A stretch of 64,000 nucleotides of DNA from Apostichopus japonicus (taxonomy: Eukaryota > Echinodermata > Holothuroidea > Aspidochirotida > Stichopodidae), in contig NC_092571.1 of the NCBI RefSeq assembly GCF_037975245.1, positions 23,297,917-23,361,916 of the forward strand, written 5' to 3'. Shown here in pieces: positions 22,565-34,500 of this stretch. A program made the translations under genes and the position numbers. Numbering within the stretch: position 1 is the first letter of the stretch; each line of letters starts with the position of its first letter. Under the pieces are notes generated by a model, which saw only the letters and a program-made list of their open reading frames with translations, ran no database searches and was not told the DNA's origin.

Positions 22565-23254
22565 AAAGATGCTCATGGCACAACACTGGAATTCCTTAAA
22601 TAAGAGCGAAACGAAACTGAAATACAAGTGAATAAGCATCATGTGAAGTATATACGGCGAGTAGCATGTAGAATTGCGTAATCCCCGGAATTACCAGTGA
22701 GACATCAAACAAGAAAAATCCCCACAATGTCGATGATGTACACATGCAGCGGTCTAATGAAGTTTTGTATACAATAGTGTATTCACAAGCGTGTATGTGT
22801 GTGGAAGAGGGTGGGCGTGAAGGTGGGTAGGGAGGGGGGGGTGGTGGGGGAAGGCGGGTTCCAAAGAGGAACCATGACTCAAAGTGATAATATTATCAGA
22901 TACACAGAAACGTATTTCTGATAGGCCTGAATTTTGCGATTGGCTAGGAGTACAGAGGATAGAAGAGAGCAAAGGCCTTATAGACTCCCAGGCGGCAACG
23001 TCTTGAAAGATGGAGCATGTTTAGATACTTCGTATTGCAACCAAAAATAAATACATACTAGAAAGGAAGAAAAGAGAATACCTACTGTGGAGTATCTTTG
23101 CAATTTATCTAATTCTTTTTGCAGCACGTCTTAGGCGTGCGTGGGTGCTTAGTAGGCCTACTCAGCTTACACATTACCCTGTCTGGCTTTTTCGCACCCG
23201 TTTGTAACCTATGTATATATATATATATAAATGCAATGGAGGTAAACGACAAAG
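22563..23254. other. No gene recognised; G-rich tract
   Basis: The stretch 22805-22858 is a G-rich tract (GAGGGTGGGCGTGAAGGTGG and then more G-runs) that could form a G-quadruplex. I see no exon with conserved content in the rest. Confidence 0.4.
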
Positions 23255-23264
23255 GCAAATGAAT

Positions 23265-23401
23265 ATATATATATAAATGAAAATCGTAATGAGTTGGAAA
23301 ATCAAGAACAGTGAAAAAACTTTCAGCCTCCACCGGGATTCGAACCACGGGCCTCCCACTCTGTACGCGGACACCCTAACCAACTAGGCTATGGACGCTG
23401 A
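23265..23401 (-). mobile_element. tRNA-derived SINE, copy 1
   Basis: On the minus strand a tRNA-like head starts at 23401: AGCGTCCA, an A-box-like TAGCCTAGTTGG, a B-box GGTTCGAATCC, then TGGAGGCT, which pairs with the 5' end with one mismatch. The anticodon arm (TCCGC, 7-nt loop, GTGGG) also folds. The body continues CACTGTTCTTGATTTTCCAA and ends in an (AT)n tail. The second copy at 27960-28088 shares head and body. Confidence 0.8.
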
Positions 23402-23870
23402 TTGTATGTCCAGAGGTTCGAAACCGGTAAGGAAGATCGTAATTCCACTGTAGGCGTTTGTCAACTATATCGAACAATACTAGTTCTGTTTTTGGTGACA
23501 TATATATATATATATTGTTAGTTGTGATAATCCAAACTGTTGCATATAAATTCAATATATTTATACATTCTTTTTCATGATATTCCAAAATATGACATCT
23601 AAGCAGCCTACAGTATAGTTCGCTATAATGCCAAACTTCGACTTTGGAAACGACTTTGTCCAGTCGAACAGTATCTAGTTGATCACCTGTTGCTACACAG
23701 TAAATCGCACACCCTGTAATGTTATGAGTAGTATACTTAGCAGCTCTCAGTTCGGGAGGGAAATGAAATCTGGGATGTACTTTCGCTTTAAATAACTTAA
23801 GATTATATCTACAATCTAGGGTTAGTGGACTCAATATATACAGTGTATACCCGGGTAATGCAAGATTCAC
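23376..23870 (-). other. Unrecognised 164-codon open frame
   Basis: This is the longest open frame in the window that is not microsatellite, LINE or a frame of a real exon. It contains PRFHFPPELRAAKYTTHNIT and is rich in Cys, His and Tyr. Its C-terminal end runs into the SINE at 23265-23401. I recognise no family and see no splice sites or duplicates, so coding potential is doubtful. Confidence 0.15.
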
Positions 23871-24205
23871 ACCTGCGCAGTAATGAAACTCATGTTGCTA
23901 AGGGAGAAAAGGAGCATGCCGTCAGTTGGTAAGTAAGAGTATGTATAAGACTAGGTCAAGGGTCATATGACGTCATACTTAATGAGGGTCAATATGGGTT
24001 AAATGAATAATCACGAGATGACTTCATCGCTTTAAAATTGTCGTCATACTTAATGAGGAAGGAGAATCATACATATGAGAAATATACATATTTATGAGCA
24101 TTCTATCACAGAGCCCATACCGTCTAATCTATTAAGGACAGGATTAGAGGAAAGACAAGCATTTCGGGAGATTGACCTGAAGTCATTCATTTAATTGTAC
24201 GGTGT

Positions 24206-24545
24206 TTCTATATTGTTCATGCTTAACATAAGGACAAGATTTATTTAGATAGAAAGTTTATTGTCCATTTCAGAAAACAGAAAACGGAAATTATTTCCCG
24301 TCGACAGTAAACATAATACAGTAGTGAATACAAACACAACCATACAATAAACACACTACTAGTGAACAACTACTTTCTGTATATTGTTCAGGCTAAACAT
24401 AAGGACAAGATTAATTTAGATAGAAACTTTATTGTCCATTTCAGAAAACAGAAAACGGAAATTATTTCCCGTCGACAGTTAACATGAAACAGTAGTGAAT
24501 ACAAACACAACCATGCAATAAACAAACTATTAGTGAACAACTACG
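24206..24545. repeat. 168-bp direct tandem duplication
   Basis: Two adjacent copies (24206-24375 and 24376-24545), about 95% alike by eye, contain TTTATTGTCCATTTCAGAAA followed by ACAGAAAACGGAAATTATTT and GTCGACAGT. No function is apparent. Confidence 0.85.
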
Positions 24546-24589
24546 AGAATAAAACTAAATAAGCAGAACCAGATCAGTAACAGAGGCAG

Positions 24590-25330
24590 TGCAGGGGCCT
24601 AGCGAGCGGGGGGGGGGGGGTGGGGGGTGTCACACCCCCCAATAATTTGGTCGCTGTCGGCAAATTTTGGGTCTGTCGGCAAAAGGAGAAAAGGTGAAGA
24701 GAGCGGAAGGGGAAGAAAGAAGGAAAGCTGAATAGAAAAAGGAGAACGGGAGCTTCTTCATCGGTTATTTCGATTTTCCAGTTCTTCATCTGATAAACTC
24801 ATTCCCAATCCAATCACCCGACGCCTGCAAGTTAAAAACCTCTCGGCAAATAACTGATAATGTCACGGCCGTCAGTATAGCTACTGTAGCCAGGCTCAGC
24901 TAGACGAGTGCCAGAATCGCCGGCAACTCAGTGAAAGAAATGGAATTAAAGGCTTCCGTATAGGCCACAGCCCACGAGTCGTGCTATCGTGTGACAACGT
25001 GTTGTTATTATCCTCTGTTCAGAATGACGTCATCGCAGATGTCATTCGTTCTCCGTGGAAAACTTAAGGACACGGCTCACGAATTGTACACAATTTTTAA
25101 CGTTTCTGGCTTGTATATCAATGAATGTTGTTATTTCTACGGTGCCAAATTTGACTTAAAATATGCACCAGATTGCATCTAAGGACGTTTCAAAACTAAA
25201 ATTTTCCAAAGAGGAGGGGGACACCCCCTCCCCTTAGACCCCTCCCCCATTTCAGTCACCACTTCCAGATCCGTCTGCAAATCAAATTCTCCACACCCTC
25301 CAACAAAAAAAAAACTTCGCTTCGCCCCTG
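24590..25330. mobile_element. Non-autonomous hAT-like element (MITE)
   Basis: An 8-bp direct repeat AGAGGCAG (24582-24589 and 25331-25338) flanks a ~740-bp segment whose ends are related inverted repeats: CAGGGGCCTAGCGAG on the left and, read on the other strand, CAGGGGCGAAGCGAAG on the right. Eight-base target duplications with CAGGGGC-type termini are typical of hAT elements. The interior has long G and C runs and no transposase frame. Confidence 0.55.
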
Positions 25331-26149
25331 AGAGGCAGCACAGAGGGCTGCAAGTGACAGATCACACACTGTGGCCAAATCGCTTTGCACGCGAGTTAAA
25401 CAAGTGTATCGCCTCAGGTAAGAACACGTTCCAGCTCTGCCCTGTACTTCTTCGGCATACATTATCTATCTATTTATTCACTTTTAGTTAGTTATTAGTC
25501 ATATTTACTTAAATTCACATTAGTTTTATTATTGTTAACATTGAGGTATACTTAATTTCCAGTGCAATACATTTTATCGTTCATTTTTTCCCGGCGATGA
25601 CGTCATCTCATTAATATTCATTTGACCAATCTAGACCCTCCTCCCTCATTAAGTATGAATGCATTTTTCGACGATGACGTCATCTCATGAATATTCATGT
25701 GACCCATCTTGACCCTCAATAAGTATGGCGTCAAATGACCTTTGACCTAGTGTTGTATACACTTTCCTCATATGCTATGCTGTAGACTGCACGTAGAAGA
25801 ACACGAAATAGTTGTTTCATTTATTTTTAGTATTGTAATCTTTAATGAGAAGCACTGCTTTCAAGAGGAGCCCTCAAACTCTTTGCTTGGAAAGCCTTCC
25901 GTATGAAGTGTTTAAACCTTTTACCCGCCTTATCCAACGTTAATGTAACACGTACTAACTTTATTGAGAGTGCAAGCTGAACAAAGCGTCATTTTTTTTG
26001 TAATGAGTACTTAGATCTTAATCATATTTAATGAACCCTCATAATTTCAAATGATAAGCTTAGATTCAGAGATCATCATGTTTGGTTCAAAATGTTTAAT
26101 TTAATGTCTCCATTATTGTTTGCTTCCTTTCTTCATAACAGAAACTATA

Positions 26150-26610
26150 TATAGAATACAGACAGGTTAATGAGCACGGTGAACACAATGAGATAGATAA
26201 AAGGGGATTATAAGTAGACAAGGGATGGTGAGTAGAAAGCAACGAATCAGCAGAGAGAGGCTCTGGATGCAACGCCTTCATACCATTCAACCTCATGGGC
26301 TGAACATTCAGGAAGGACATGACTAACTTTTCCTCTGTTCCCCACCCTTTCTCCCCTTTCTTCCTCCCCCCTCACTTATCTTCTCATAGCTCTCTTCCCC
26401 TCCTTTTTTCTCCACATCTTTCTGTCTTTGTCCATCTCCAGTTTATTCCCTACCCTGTGCCTTTAATCCTCTCTTTGTCCCTTCACTGTTTATCTCCTAC
26501 CTCTCCTCTTCCCCCGTTTCTTTCTTCTCTCCATCCTTTGTCTACTAATCCCCTTACATCTATCTCATTGTGTTCACCGTGCTCATTAACTTGTCTGTAT
26601 TCTGTGCGTG
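26150..26610. repeat. Large inverted repeat around a pyrimidine-rich core
   Basis: 26150-26250 is the near-perfect reverse complement of 26510-26610 (shared ATCTCATTGTGTTCACCGTG, CTCATTAAC, TGTCTGTATTCT). The core between the arms is very CT-rich. Just downstream, 26645-26690 reads CTGAAGAGGATCCTGCTAGG followed by ATCGAAACGTC, a motif often found at Penelope-like element ends, so the whole may be a retroelement remnant. Confidence 0.55.
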
Positions 26611-27959
26611 TTTTTGTCCCTTCTGTTACCGTAACTTGTCATTTAGCCTCTGAAGAGGATCCTGCTAGGATCGAAACGTCAGGCTAACTTACTTTTACAC
26701 ATTCTATTACACAGGCTCCTTAGTGGATAAGCAGTTTGCTAACAGTTTTATTTTATTTTGATTTTGATTTAGAAACTATATATACTCTGACAAAGTTTAG
26801 TCTGTCGATCACAAATATTGAGAAGGAAGAAAGTAAAAATTGTCTTTATACATGACTTAGCTTGTTCATTAATTCAGTATTAAGTCTTCTTGTATAGGTT
26901 GATATAACGCAAGTAGATAGGCTTATGTAGATACAGCTCTTCAATGCAACATGATATAATCCGTCATGTATCATATTGATTACAGGGAAAACTATTTTAT
27001 GAGGATCAAAACCGTGTCATCTTTCAATTTCTATTCATTTTGCTTTTGACATTCGGATAGCACCTCCCTGATTGCAGAGAACAATTGATGTACAATGTAT
27101 GTTTGACTAGGAACTGCTGAAGTTTTTTTTTTTTTTTTTTTTTTTTACGTAATGGCTGTATTCCAGTTCCTGGTATGTACTGTTTAGCTTTTGTACAGGA
27201 AACGCTTAAAGCTCATTTTATCAGCTGCGATTTGCTATACTTCTATGCTGTATAGTTTATACTGTATTCAACTCCCTAAATATTGGTAAAGCCTATTCGA
27301 CGTGCAGCAAGAATCGGCACTTCGCTATAAAAAAAAAAAAAACATTTTGCATATATCACCATGCGAGCACGAATCAAACTGATCAACATGCCCAGAGCTG
27401 TGACTTCTCCTAACATTAGTCTATCTTAAAAAAAAAATACTTCAGAACTGTATCATTGAAAAGAACCTCTAAAGGAATTCGTAACCACTTATCTAGGTTA
27501 ATTTATTATTTCGCTAAATTATTTAACACATCCGCATGCGGTTCAATGATGTTATGTAATCGTTCCCGACTCCATCCTCACATCACCAGGCTCCAACGTC
27601 CCACCTCTAGACAAAACCTAGATCATTACGACATTGTGTGTGAAATGAAGTCAATTTACATGGCATGATGGGATAAATACTCTCTGGTGTAAAAGTGTGG
27701 ATCCTTATGAAGCTCAATAACCAGTATATTGGCAGGCGCCGTGCCTTTAATGATGTATCACAAGTCCCTCATCGTTGGTGTGTTATTATTATTATTATTT
27801 ATCACTTCTGAAGTACTAATGTATCCTTTTTGGTTATTCTTCCTTCGTTCTGCAAGAACGCATGGACTTTAGACAAATTGTGTTACTGAGTGGTTATAAT
27901 GACGAAGGAAGTATTCGTCAGTATGTGAAAACGAGAGTGGATGTTAGGTGGACATATAT

Positions 27960-28088
27960 AAAATTGAAATCGTAGTGAGTTGGAAAATCAAGAACAGTGG
28001 AAAAACTTCCAGCCTCCACCGGGATACGAACTCGGGCCTCCCCGCTTTATATGCGGACACCCTAACCACTATATGCTATGGACGCTGA
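27960..28088 (-). mobile_element. tRNA-derived SINE, copy 2
   Basis: Same family as 23265-23401: the minus-strand head begins GCGTCCATAGCATATAGTGG, the B box is GAGTTCGTATCC and the body CACTGTTCTTGATTTTCCAA is shared. The anticodon stem is TCCGC/GCGGG. Head substitutions indicate an older or independently diverged copy. Confidence 0.8.
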
Positions 28089-28105
28089 ATCAGATATTCT
28101 AGACA

Positions 28106-28475
28106 AGAGACTATACAAAACATACGACACATTTTAGAGTGGACTGCTCGTTTCAAGATGAAATATTCTGTGTGTTGTGTATCACTTGTTTACCGTTTAG
28201 CAGAGCGGTACAACGACAAGTTACTCACAGCTGACGATAAATATATTACTTTTTTATGTACTTTTCATCTTTTCTACCTTACATTACTTTTTTATTTTTT
28301 TTTTGGGACAGAATTCTCATGTTCTAGAGACTATACCAATGATGCGATACATTTTTAGAGTGGACTGTTCTTTTCAAGATCAAATGTTCTGTTTGTTATT
28401 TATCATTTTGTTTACCTTTAAGCAGAGCAGTACAACGACATGTTGCTCATAGCTGACGGTAAATATGTTACTTTG
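28106..28475. repeat. Tandem duplication of ~220 bp
   Basis: 28106-28255 and 28327-28475 share GAGACTATAC, TTTTAGAGTGGACTG, TTCAAGAT-AAAT-TTCTG, AGCAGAGC-GTACAACGACA and AGCTGACG-TAAATAT. No gene is seen. Confidence 0.8.
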
Positions 28476-28479
28476 TTCT

Positions 28480-29205
28480 CTTAATCATGATACTGTAGGA
28501 GTTCAACGAAGTTCCAAACACAAATTAAACTTTTGAACTTTAACGAAAGAAAGCCTAAAATAGTTCTTAAATATCTGTCACGAACACCTGATTTGTCGTC
28601 GAAATCATTCACTTGGAATGAAGAGAAGTCGGGATTCAATATATTCATGCCTCTAAAAAGTAGAACGAAATCTCAACACTTGGGTACTTTGTACATAAAA
28701 ATCGAAAAAAAGATGTTGAAAATGAGCAGCCAGCAACTTAACGGCACAGAACATTAAGTGCTTACGTTTAAAGTAGTTTACAATATACAACTTCAGAAAT
28801 ATAGAAACATCATATTTTATTCCACCTGGTCACATATCCTTTAAAAACTCTTTCATCGAATGTTCGAATTTCGTACGGTACACATATAATTGACCCAATT
28901 GGACACTGTGCTTTGATAAAAAAAAAACTCACATTGAGGAAATTTAGACATAAACTCCAATGAGTTAAGGATAAATATTAAACTATTAGCAACACATTTA
29001 TTCATTGACGAATATCTTGAATTGCCTTTAATTATATTATATTTTATCTTTGAGAATAAATTAAAATAATAAAGTACTGCTTGACGAAAAAGGAAACTCG
29101 CCAAAAATATTCGATAACATAATCAGACAGCCCTTTATCGAATGTGATCATACTTTGAATGTTACTGATAAATATGATAACATAAAAATATTCATTGCAA
29201 CATAC
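28480..29205. other. No gene recognised
   Basis: AT-rich sequence immediately 3' (in TDO sense) of the candidate TDO start exon. A plus-strand frame of 74 codons (28533-28757) has basic composition but no recognised motif. Confidence 0.35.
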
Positions 29206-29216
29206 CTGTCAGCCAT
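29206..29216 (-). CDS. TDO2: Candidate TDO start exon (11 coding nt)
   Basis: On the minus strand the sequence reads CCAAAATGGCTGACAG|GTATGTTG: a good start context (A at -3, G at +4), three codons (Met-Ala-Asp), two bases of a fourth, then a donor. Joined to the acceptor at 16623 it gives AG+C = Ser and reads MADSKVKEAKPQKILVYKDY, in frame with TDO. The implied intron is 12.6 kb. The phase fit alone has a one-in-three chance, so this is an inference supported by the start context and the CCAAT boxes upstream. Confidence 0.45.
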
Positions 29217-29793
29217 TTTGGAGTGATATCGGAGTAACAACACTTAAGAAGAAGTACGGTACATTAACAGCAAAAGGGATATGCAGACTATTAGCATCTC
29301 TTTGGAAACATAGCTTTTTAAAATATCTCCAGTAACAAGGTTTATTACACCTCTATCGTTCAATCAGAAAAAAAAATGTTTGCATGTGACTTATTATAAT
29401 ACGACTTGATGAATATGCATTACCATTACATCCCTTGGGTAACGGTGACTCTCATTGGTCATATTCGAACTTGGTGGATAAGAACCAATAGGAGCTTAAC
29501 ACATTCTGTTGTCACGGACTGAAAACAAACATGATATTTTAGTTTTCTCTTGTTGGATTAGATGACTCCTTTTCATGAATAATCATTTTCTTGTTTACCT
29601 ACGTAAATAAAGGTGTAACGTAACAAAGGAAGGAAGCAGTGGCTGATGCAATACCAAAGTCTACATATTATATATATGGAAGCCTAACCGTTGGATTGAA
29701 CCATACGGAACTGGCAAAAATCTACAGAGGCAAGTTCTTTTCAAGATCAAGCTGTCCACAATTTCTTACAAAGATTTCGGGAGTATAAAAAAG
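29217..29793. promoter_or_regulatory. Putative divergent promoter between TDO and TrpRS
   Basis: The 577-bp interval separates the candidate TDO start codon (minus) from a candidate TrpRS 5' non-coding exon ending at the donor AAAAAAG|GTAAAG (29793/29794). It contains an inverted pair of CCAAT boxes (ATTGG 29454-29458, CCAAT 29485-29489), GGTGACTCTCATTGG near 29444-29458 and a TATATATA stretch near 29671. No transcript start can be proven from sequence alone. Confidence 0.4.
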
Positions 29794-31574
29794 GTAAAGT
29801 AAACTGTTTAAGTAAGTAAGTTGCCTCGATCTTTTATCATAATTAATAACTGTATCCGTGTCTGTCTAGATTGATATCTCTCGTACATATATATGTATAT
29901 TTAAGTTGGCCCTTTTGTTGGAAATATTGTTATTACGAAATGTGCTTTCCATTATTTTGTTAAAACGTTTGTAGAAGACTTAAATTGTTCTTGTTTTCAC
30001 ACGGAAAATGTTCCGTTTGATGGTGACTATGTTATGCTTTGAATATTTTATGACTGAATAACGTTGTATTTATGTTGTCAAACCTTAACACACAAAGGCT
30101 TGATAGAAACTTTGCCCCTCTCTCAACTTAGACCATGCATTTCTCCCGGTCGTTATTTATACTGATGATTGTATTTGCCAGGTGTAATCAAAACAAGAAG
30201 CACATCATGATAAATTGATATATACTAGTTACATTACCCCCTGCACTGTATTAATTCCCCTGACGACGAATTCGTTTGTATTTCGCACGTTGGTAAAATG
30301 ACTGAATTGTTAAGAGCTACCCACAAAACAGTGTTTTTACACATTTAAATAACTCTGAAGATGTTGGGATTTGACTTACCTATCGAACGAAAAACTTTAA
30401 ACTTTTTCTTCTTGTGAATGTCCATGATCTTCTTTCTGCATGGTTAAGGACGCAAAGGTTAGTATTTTATACATTAAGCAACCAACTTTTGTTCTGAAAC
30501 GATCATGTTTGATTTTAACCCCCTCCCACCCCACCCCCCCCCCTCCAATAGGAAAAACATTCCTCTCTAACGTCTGTATAGTATGTTCTAAACATTCTTT
30601 ATAAGAAATTGCTTTCGAGCACTTTCATTGTTAAGTCTGGCAAAGGTCTGTATCCACAATTCCATCTACAAAAATGCATTCGTATATATGCAACATTGTA
30701 TTCTAGCATCCTTATAAAGTTTGTTTCCACTTGAATATGCAAAATGCTAATTGCTAAAAAAAAAAGTTTAATCCTGAAGAAGACACAGGTAGTCTTGTTA
30801 ACTGTAAATCATACAAGTTGAACTCCCAAAAAGTCACCAAAGAATGAACAATAACACCTAACATTATACATTTCTAACTATGCCTTGGTGGAGAGCTAAA
30901 CAATAAACTATATTTTTCAAACTCTTCATATATATATCCTGGAAAGATGGAACGGTTCAAATGTTCACTTTTTTCCATAACGACTGATGTTTAGTCTAGC
31001 CCAATAGCAATTCTACCTATGCAGTAGTAAACATTAACCTATGCATGGCAATGTACGTATTGCTATGAACACTTTGCTGTTGATAGGTCGATATCATTCA
31101 TTAGACGACTAATGCGGTTGCATATCAAAGTTTAATCGACGGCAGTCTTACCGCAGCAGTTGATATAAGACCTTTAGACTAATTTACTCGGATTTCGTTG
31201 ATGTTATTCATTGCTAAGTGGCGACGCAAACGTAAGTGTGTTATCGATATAGATTTAGTTTACTTTACTTTATGTCAAGCACAGGTAATGTATATTCAAA
31301 CATATAGGATCATTCATACTTCATATTTTCTCGAACTCCTTCCTATGCATGCTTTTGGTCTCCTATACATTGCTATGATGCTTGACTTAGTCGCGTGTAT
31401 TACCAGACTCCTTTGTAATGTTGGATTGATATACCTGTAGTCTATATAATAACACAATACATAACGGATATAAATATATATTTCCTATGTCATGCTGCTT
31501 GGTTTATGAGGGAAACTTAGTCACAGGCTACTAACGTTAGTGAACTGAAGGTCTGGTAACATTCGTTTTTCTAG
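29794..31574. other. Presumed first TrpRS intron; no WHEP exon found
   Basis: This interval separates the putative 5' non-coding exon from the first coding exon of TrpRS. I looked for an exon encoding a WHEP domain and did not see one. A 30528-30543 C-run and an 80-codon frame at 31198-31440 without recognisable motif are present. Confidence 0.4.
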
Positions 31575-34500
31575 ATCAAAGAATGACAAGCGTAAAAAGC
31601 AAACCATCGGATGGAAAACCTGAGGAAGATGTTGTTGATCCATGGACGGTGAAAGCAGTGGATGACAAGGGTGTCGATTATGACAAATTGATAGGTAAGT
31701 GTTCTTAGCTTTAAGTACGCTTAATTATACCTTGGTGTGCTAGGTACATTGCATATAAGCATATTGATCATGATGTGGTTACTGTTAGATCTCTGATAAA
31801 CGTTATATTCTCTCCAGGGGATAACCGCAAACATCTCCTAATGGAAGCACTAATGATAACAGTATCAGATCCATCGTCACAATATTATATCTTTGAAATG
31901 TCTCAATTTGGAAAGTTTCCAATATGTTATATTTCGGCAATATATTTTCACATAGAACACATAGAACGCAACCCATACATGTAATTTCATCTGTAAACAC
32001 TTACCTTATGAGGAAGCTACCTTGTCCATGGTTAGTGAAACAACGTTTTCCCTGTATCTCTGATATTTTCTTAATAACGAAACTGAAATATTGATACAAC
32101 ATTGAAACGCGTCAACTATACATAAAAAGGTAAATATAGATTTGTACTATGTTATCATTCTTAGATTTTAGAAGTTCACAGACAGTCCAGTAATAAGCTA
32201 GATACATATATATACCGATTGAATCGGTATTTTTGGGACAATTCCCAAATAACTTTCTTGTTGCTGATATATTCTTCACTCAAGGTTTGGGTCGTCGGTT
32301 ATTTAAGAATAACATAATTCCATGTAAGCATCAAAATATATACCTTTAGTTGCTTAGACCAATAATGAATTGCATATGAATGTCATTTGCTTCATTATGG
32401 CTGTACTGGTAGTTAATAAATATGTCTTTGATATTTATAATTATAATAATACTTTGATCGCCAATATTTCAATAATTCCTCTTTTTCAAAGAATACAGTA
32501 TTTACACGAAGGACGATGTTTTTACATGTCATGCTGGTAAAAAAAACTTGTACATCAGAAATATAATTCGTACGTGGTTGTAGAACTATGTGTATGCATT
32601 ATGATTAAGTTCGACGATGGCTATATATATACTTGATATGATACAGTCATTGCATTGACGATCCACAGTCGCAAAAGATTATCAGTGAAAGCTGATGTTG
32701 CCACGTATAGACATTCTAAACATAGGAGGTGATGTACCTAACATATAATCGTAACCTGGACGTCAGTTATTTCACGACGCTAAACAGTCATACTGGCACA
32801 CTGACGATAGTGTAGACAGACAACGTTAGCCTTTTAATCGAGTACAATGGTTATCATTTTCGGTGATTTACCGCAATTTAAGGAACAGGATAAACACTTG
32901 TTTGAATATCCGCTTAGCTTCGCAGAATCACATATACACAAACGATGTGGTATCAACCAGGAACATTCTATGATAGAATGAAACCATAGCAGACAAATGC
33001 AAGTGAAAAAATCTTAAGAGGGTTTGTGTATTTTCCTAAACAATTTTCTCTGAAATAATAATAATAATAATAATGGTTAACATAGCTCACCAAATTCGAA
33101 GCAGATGACAGCTTCTGCACATTCTCATCAGGAATTTGATATATACCATTTTTGCCTACAGAGAAATTTGGTAGTAAACGCATCGACAAGGCTCTATTAA
33201 AGAGATTCGAAAAGGTGACCGGCCACAAGCCACATCATATGTTATCAAGAGGAATCTTCTTTTCTCAACGGTGAGCTGAAGACCACAGTGGAACATATTT
33301 CCACACGAGATATTCTCTTTTAATTTTTGGCTCCCAAAATTAATTCAGAATTACAACGTGATTTAGAAATGCTTGTTTTTAAATTATAAAAGTTATACCC
33401 TAGTCTGACTAGGGATGTGTTCCACCTCTTAGCTGTAACAGCTTAAGCTTATGTCAGATTTGTCCCCACTCCACCCCCCCACTTCCCCGCCCCCCCAAAA
33501 AACAACCTTTGGTTGTCTTAATAGAGTTTCTCTTACACTGAATCATTGTTAGGGCCAGGCATAGAAGAGACCCACATACACTCCACCGTTTTGATTTTGT
33601 TATTGAGGGTTGGATGATTAACCGGGTAATGAAACTCGCTTTAGTCATTAGTACTATATCATTACTTAAAATAATATAACGAAAGATGTCCATGTGATAG
33701 AGTTTAATAAACGGTACTATTACTTATCGAGAACAATATTACAGTCAAGGGAATTTCCACACATTACTTAATAGATATATGTATGTGCACCTAAACATAT
33801 ATGTCTGTTGGCTGCGGGCGAAAGCAACAGATAACAATTCCAAAGTTTAAAAAAAAAAACTATACTAAAAATGCGCAACTATTATACTTTCACTTCCGCA
33901 GTTATTGAAGATGTTTATAGAAATGATAAACGCTACTCTTACTTTATCGAGAAACTTATTACAGTCACGGGAATTTCCACACATTACTTAACAGATAAAT
34001 CTATATAATACACCTATACCTATATGTCTGTTGCATGAGGGCAATGACAACAGATAACTATTCATTGCTATCTACCTAGTTAATACTGTAGGTTCTTGGA
34101 AATGAATTCAGAAACCGCAGAATATTTCACCTGATCAATAATACGACAGAAACAATAGTTACTATAACAATTCCTTTTCCAATGGTTGATCTAGAACAGC
34201 TAGCAAAAGTTTCAGACGGAAACAAATTGTGATAATAATCACTAAGATATCATAAAACCTGGCAAAAATAAAGTATAAAGTTAACAATTGAGCTACATAT
34301 ATAAGAGTGGTTAGGGTAATATCTAGTTAAGCACCACAGTAAGAATTTTCAATTAAAAGTGCTACCGCTTTTTTTTGTTTTTTGGTGGGTGGGGGGGGGG
34401 GGCCTAAATCGTGCATCACGGATCATTGTTGATAATTATGTCTAAAAGTGTCATATATGATTCTTTTCCTGTTTTTTTTTCAATCACAGGGATCTTGATT

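Larger units (their letters stand above)
23941..25760. mobile_element. Candidate element bounded by 120-bp inverted repeats with TGACGTCA motifs
   Basis: The left arm 23941-24060 is the imperfect reverse complement of the right arm 25643-25760; both contain CTCATTAAGTATG, GACGTCAT and GACCTAGT. Part of the right arm is repeated in direct orientation at 25590-25645. A tandem duplication and a hAT-like MITE are nested inside. I see no transposase. Confidence 0.5.
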
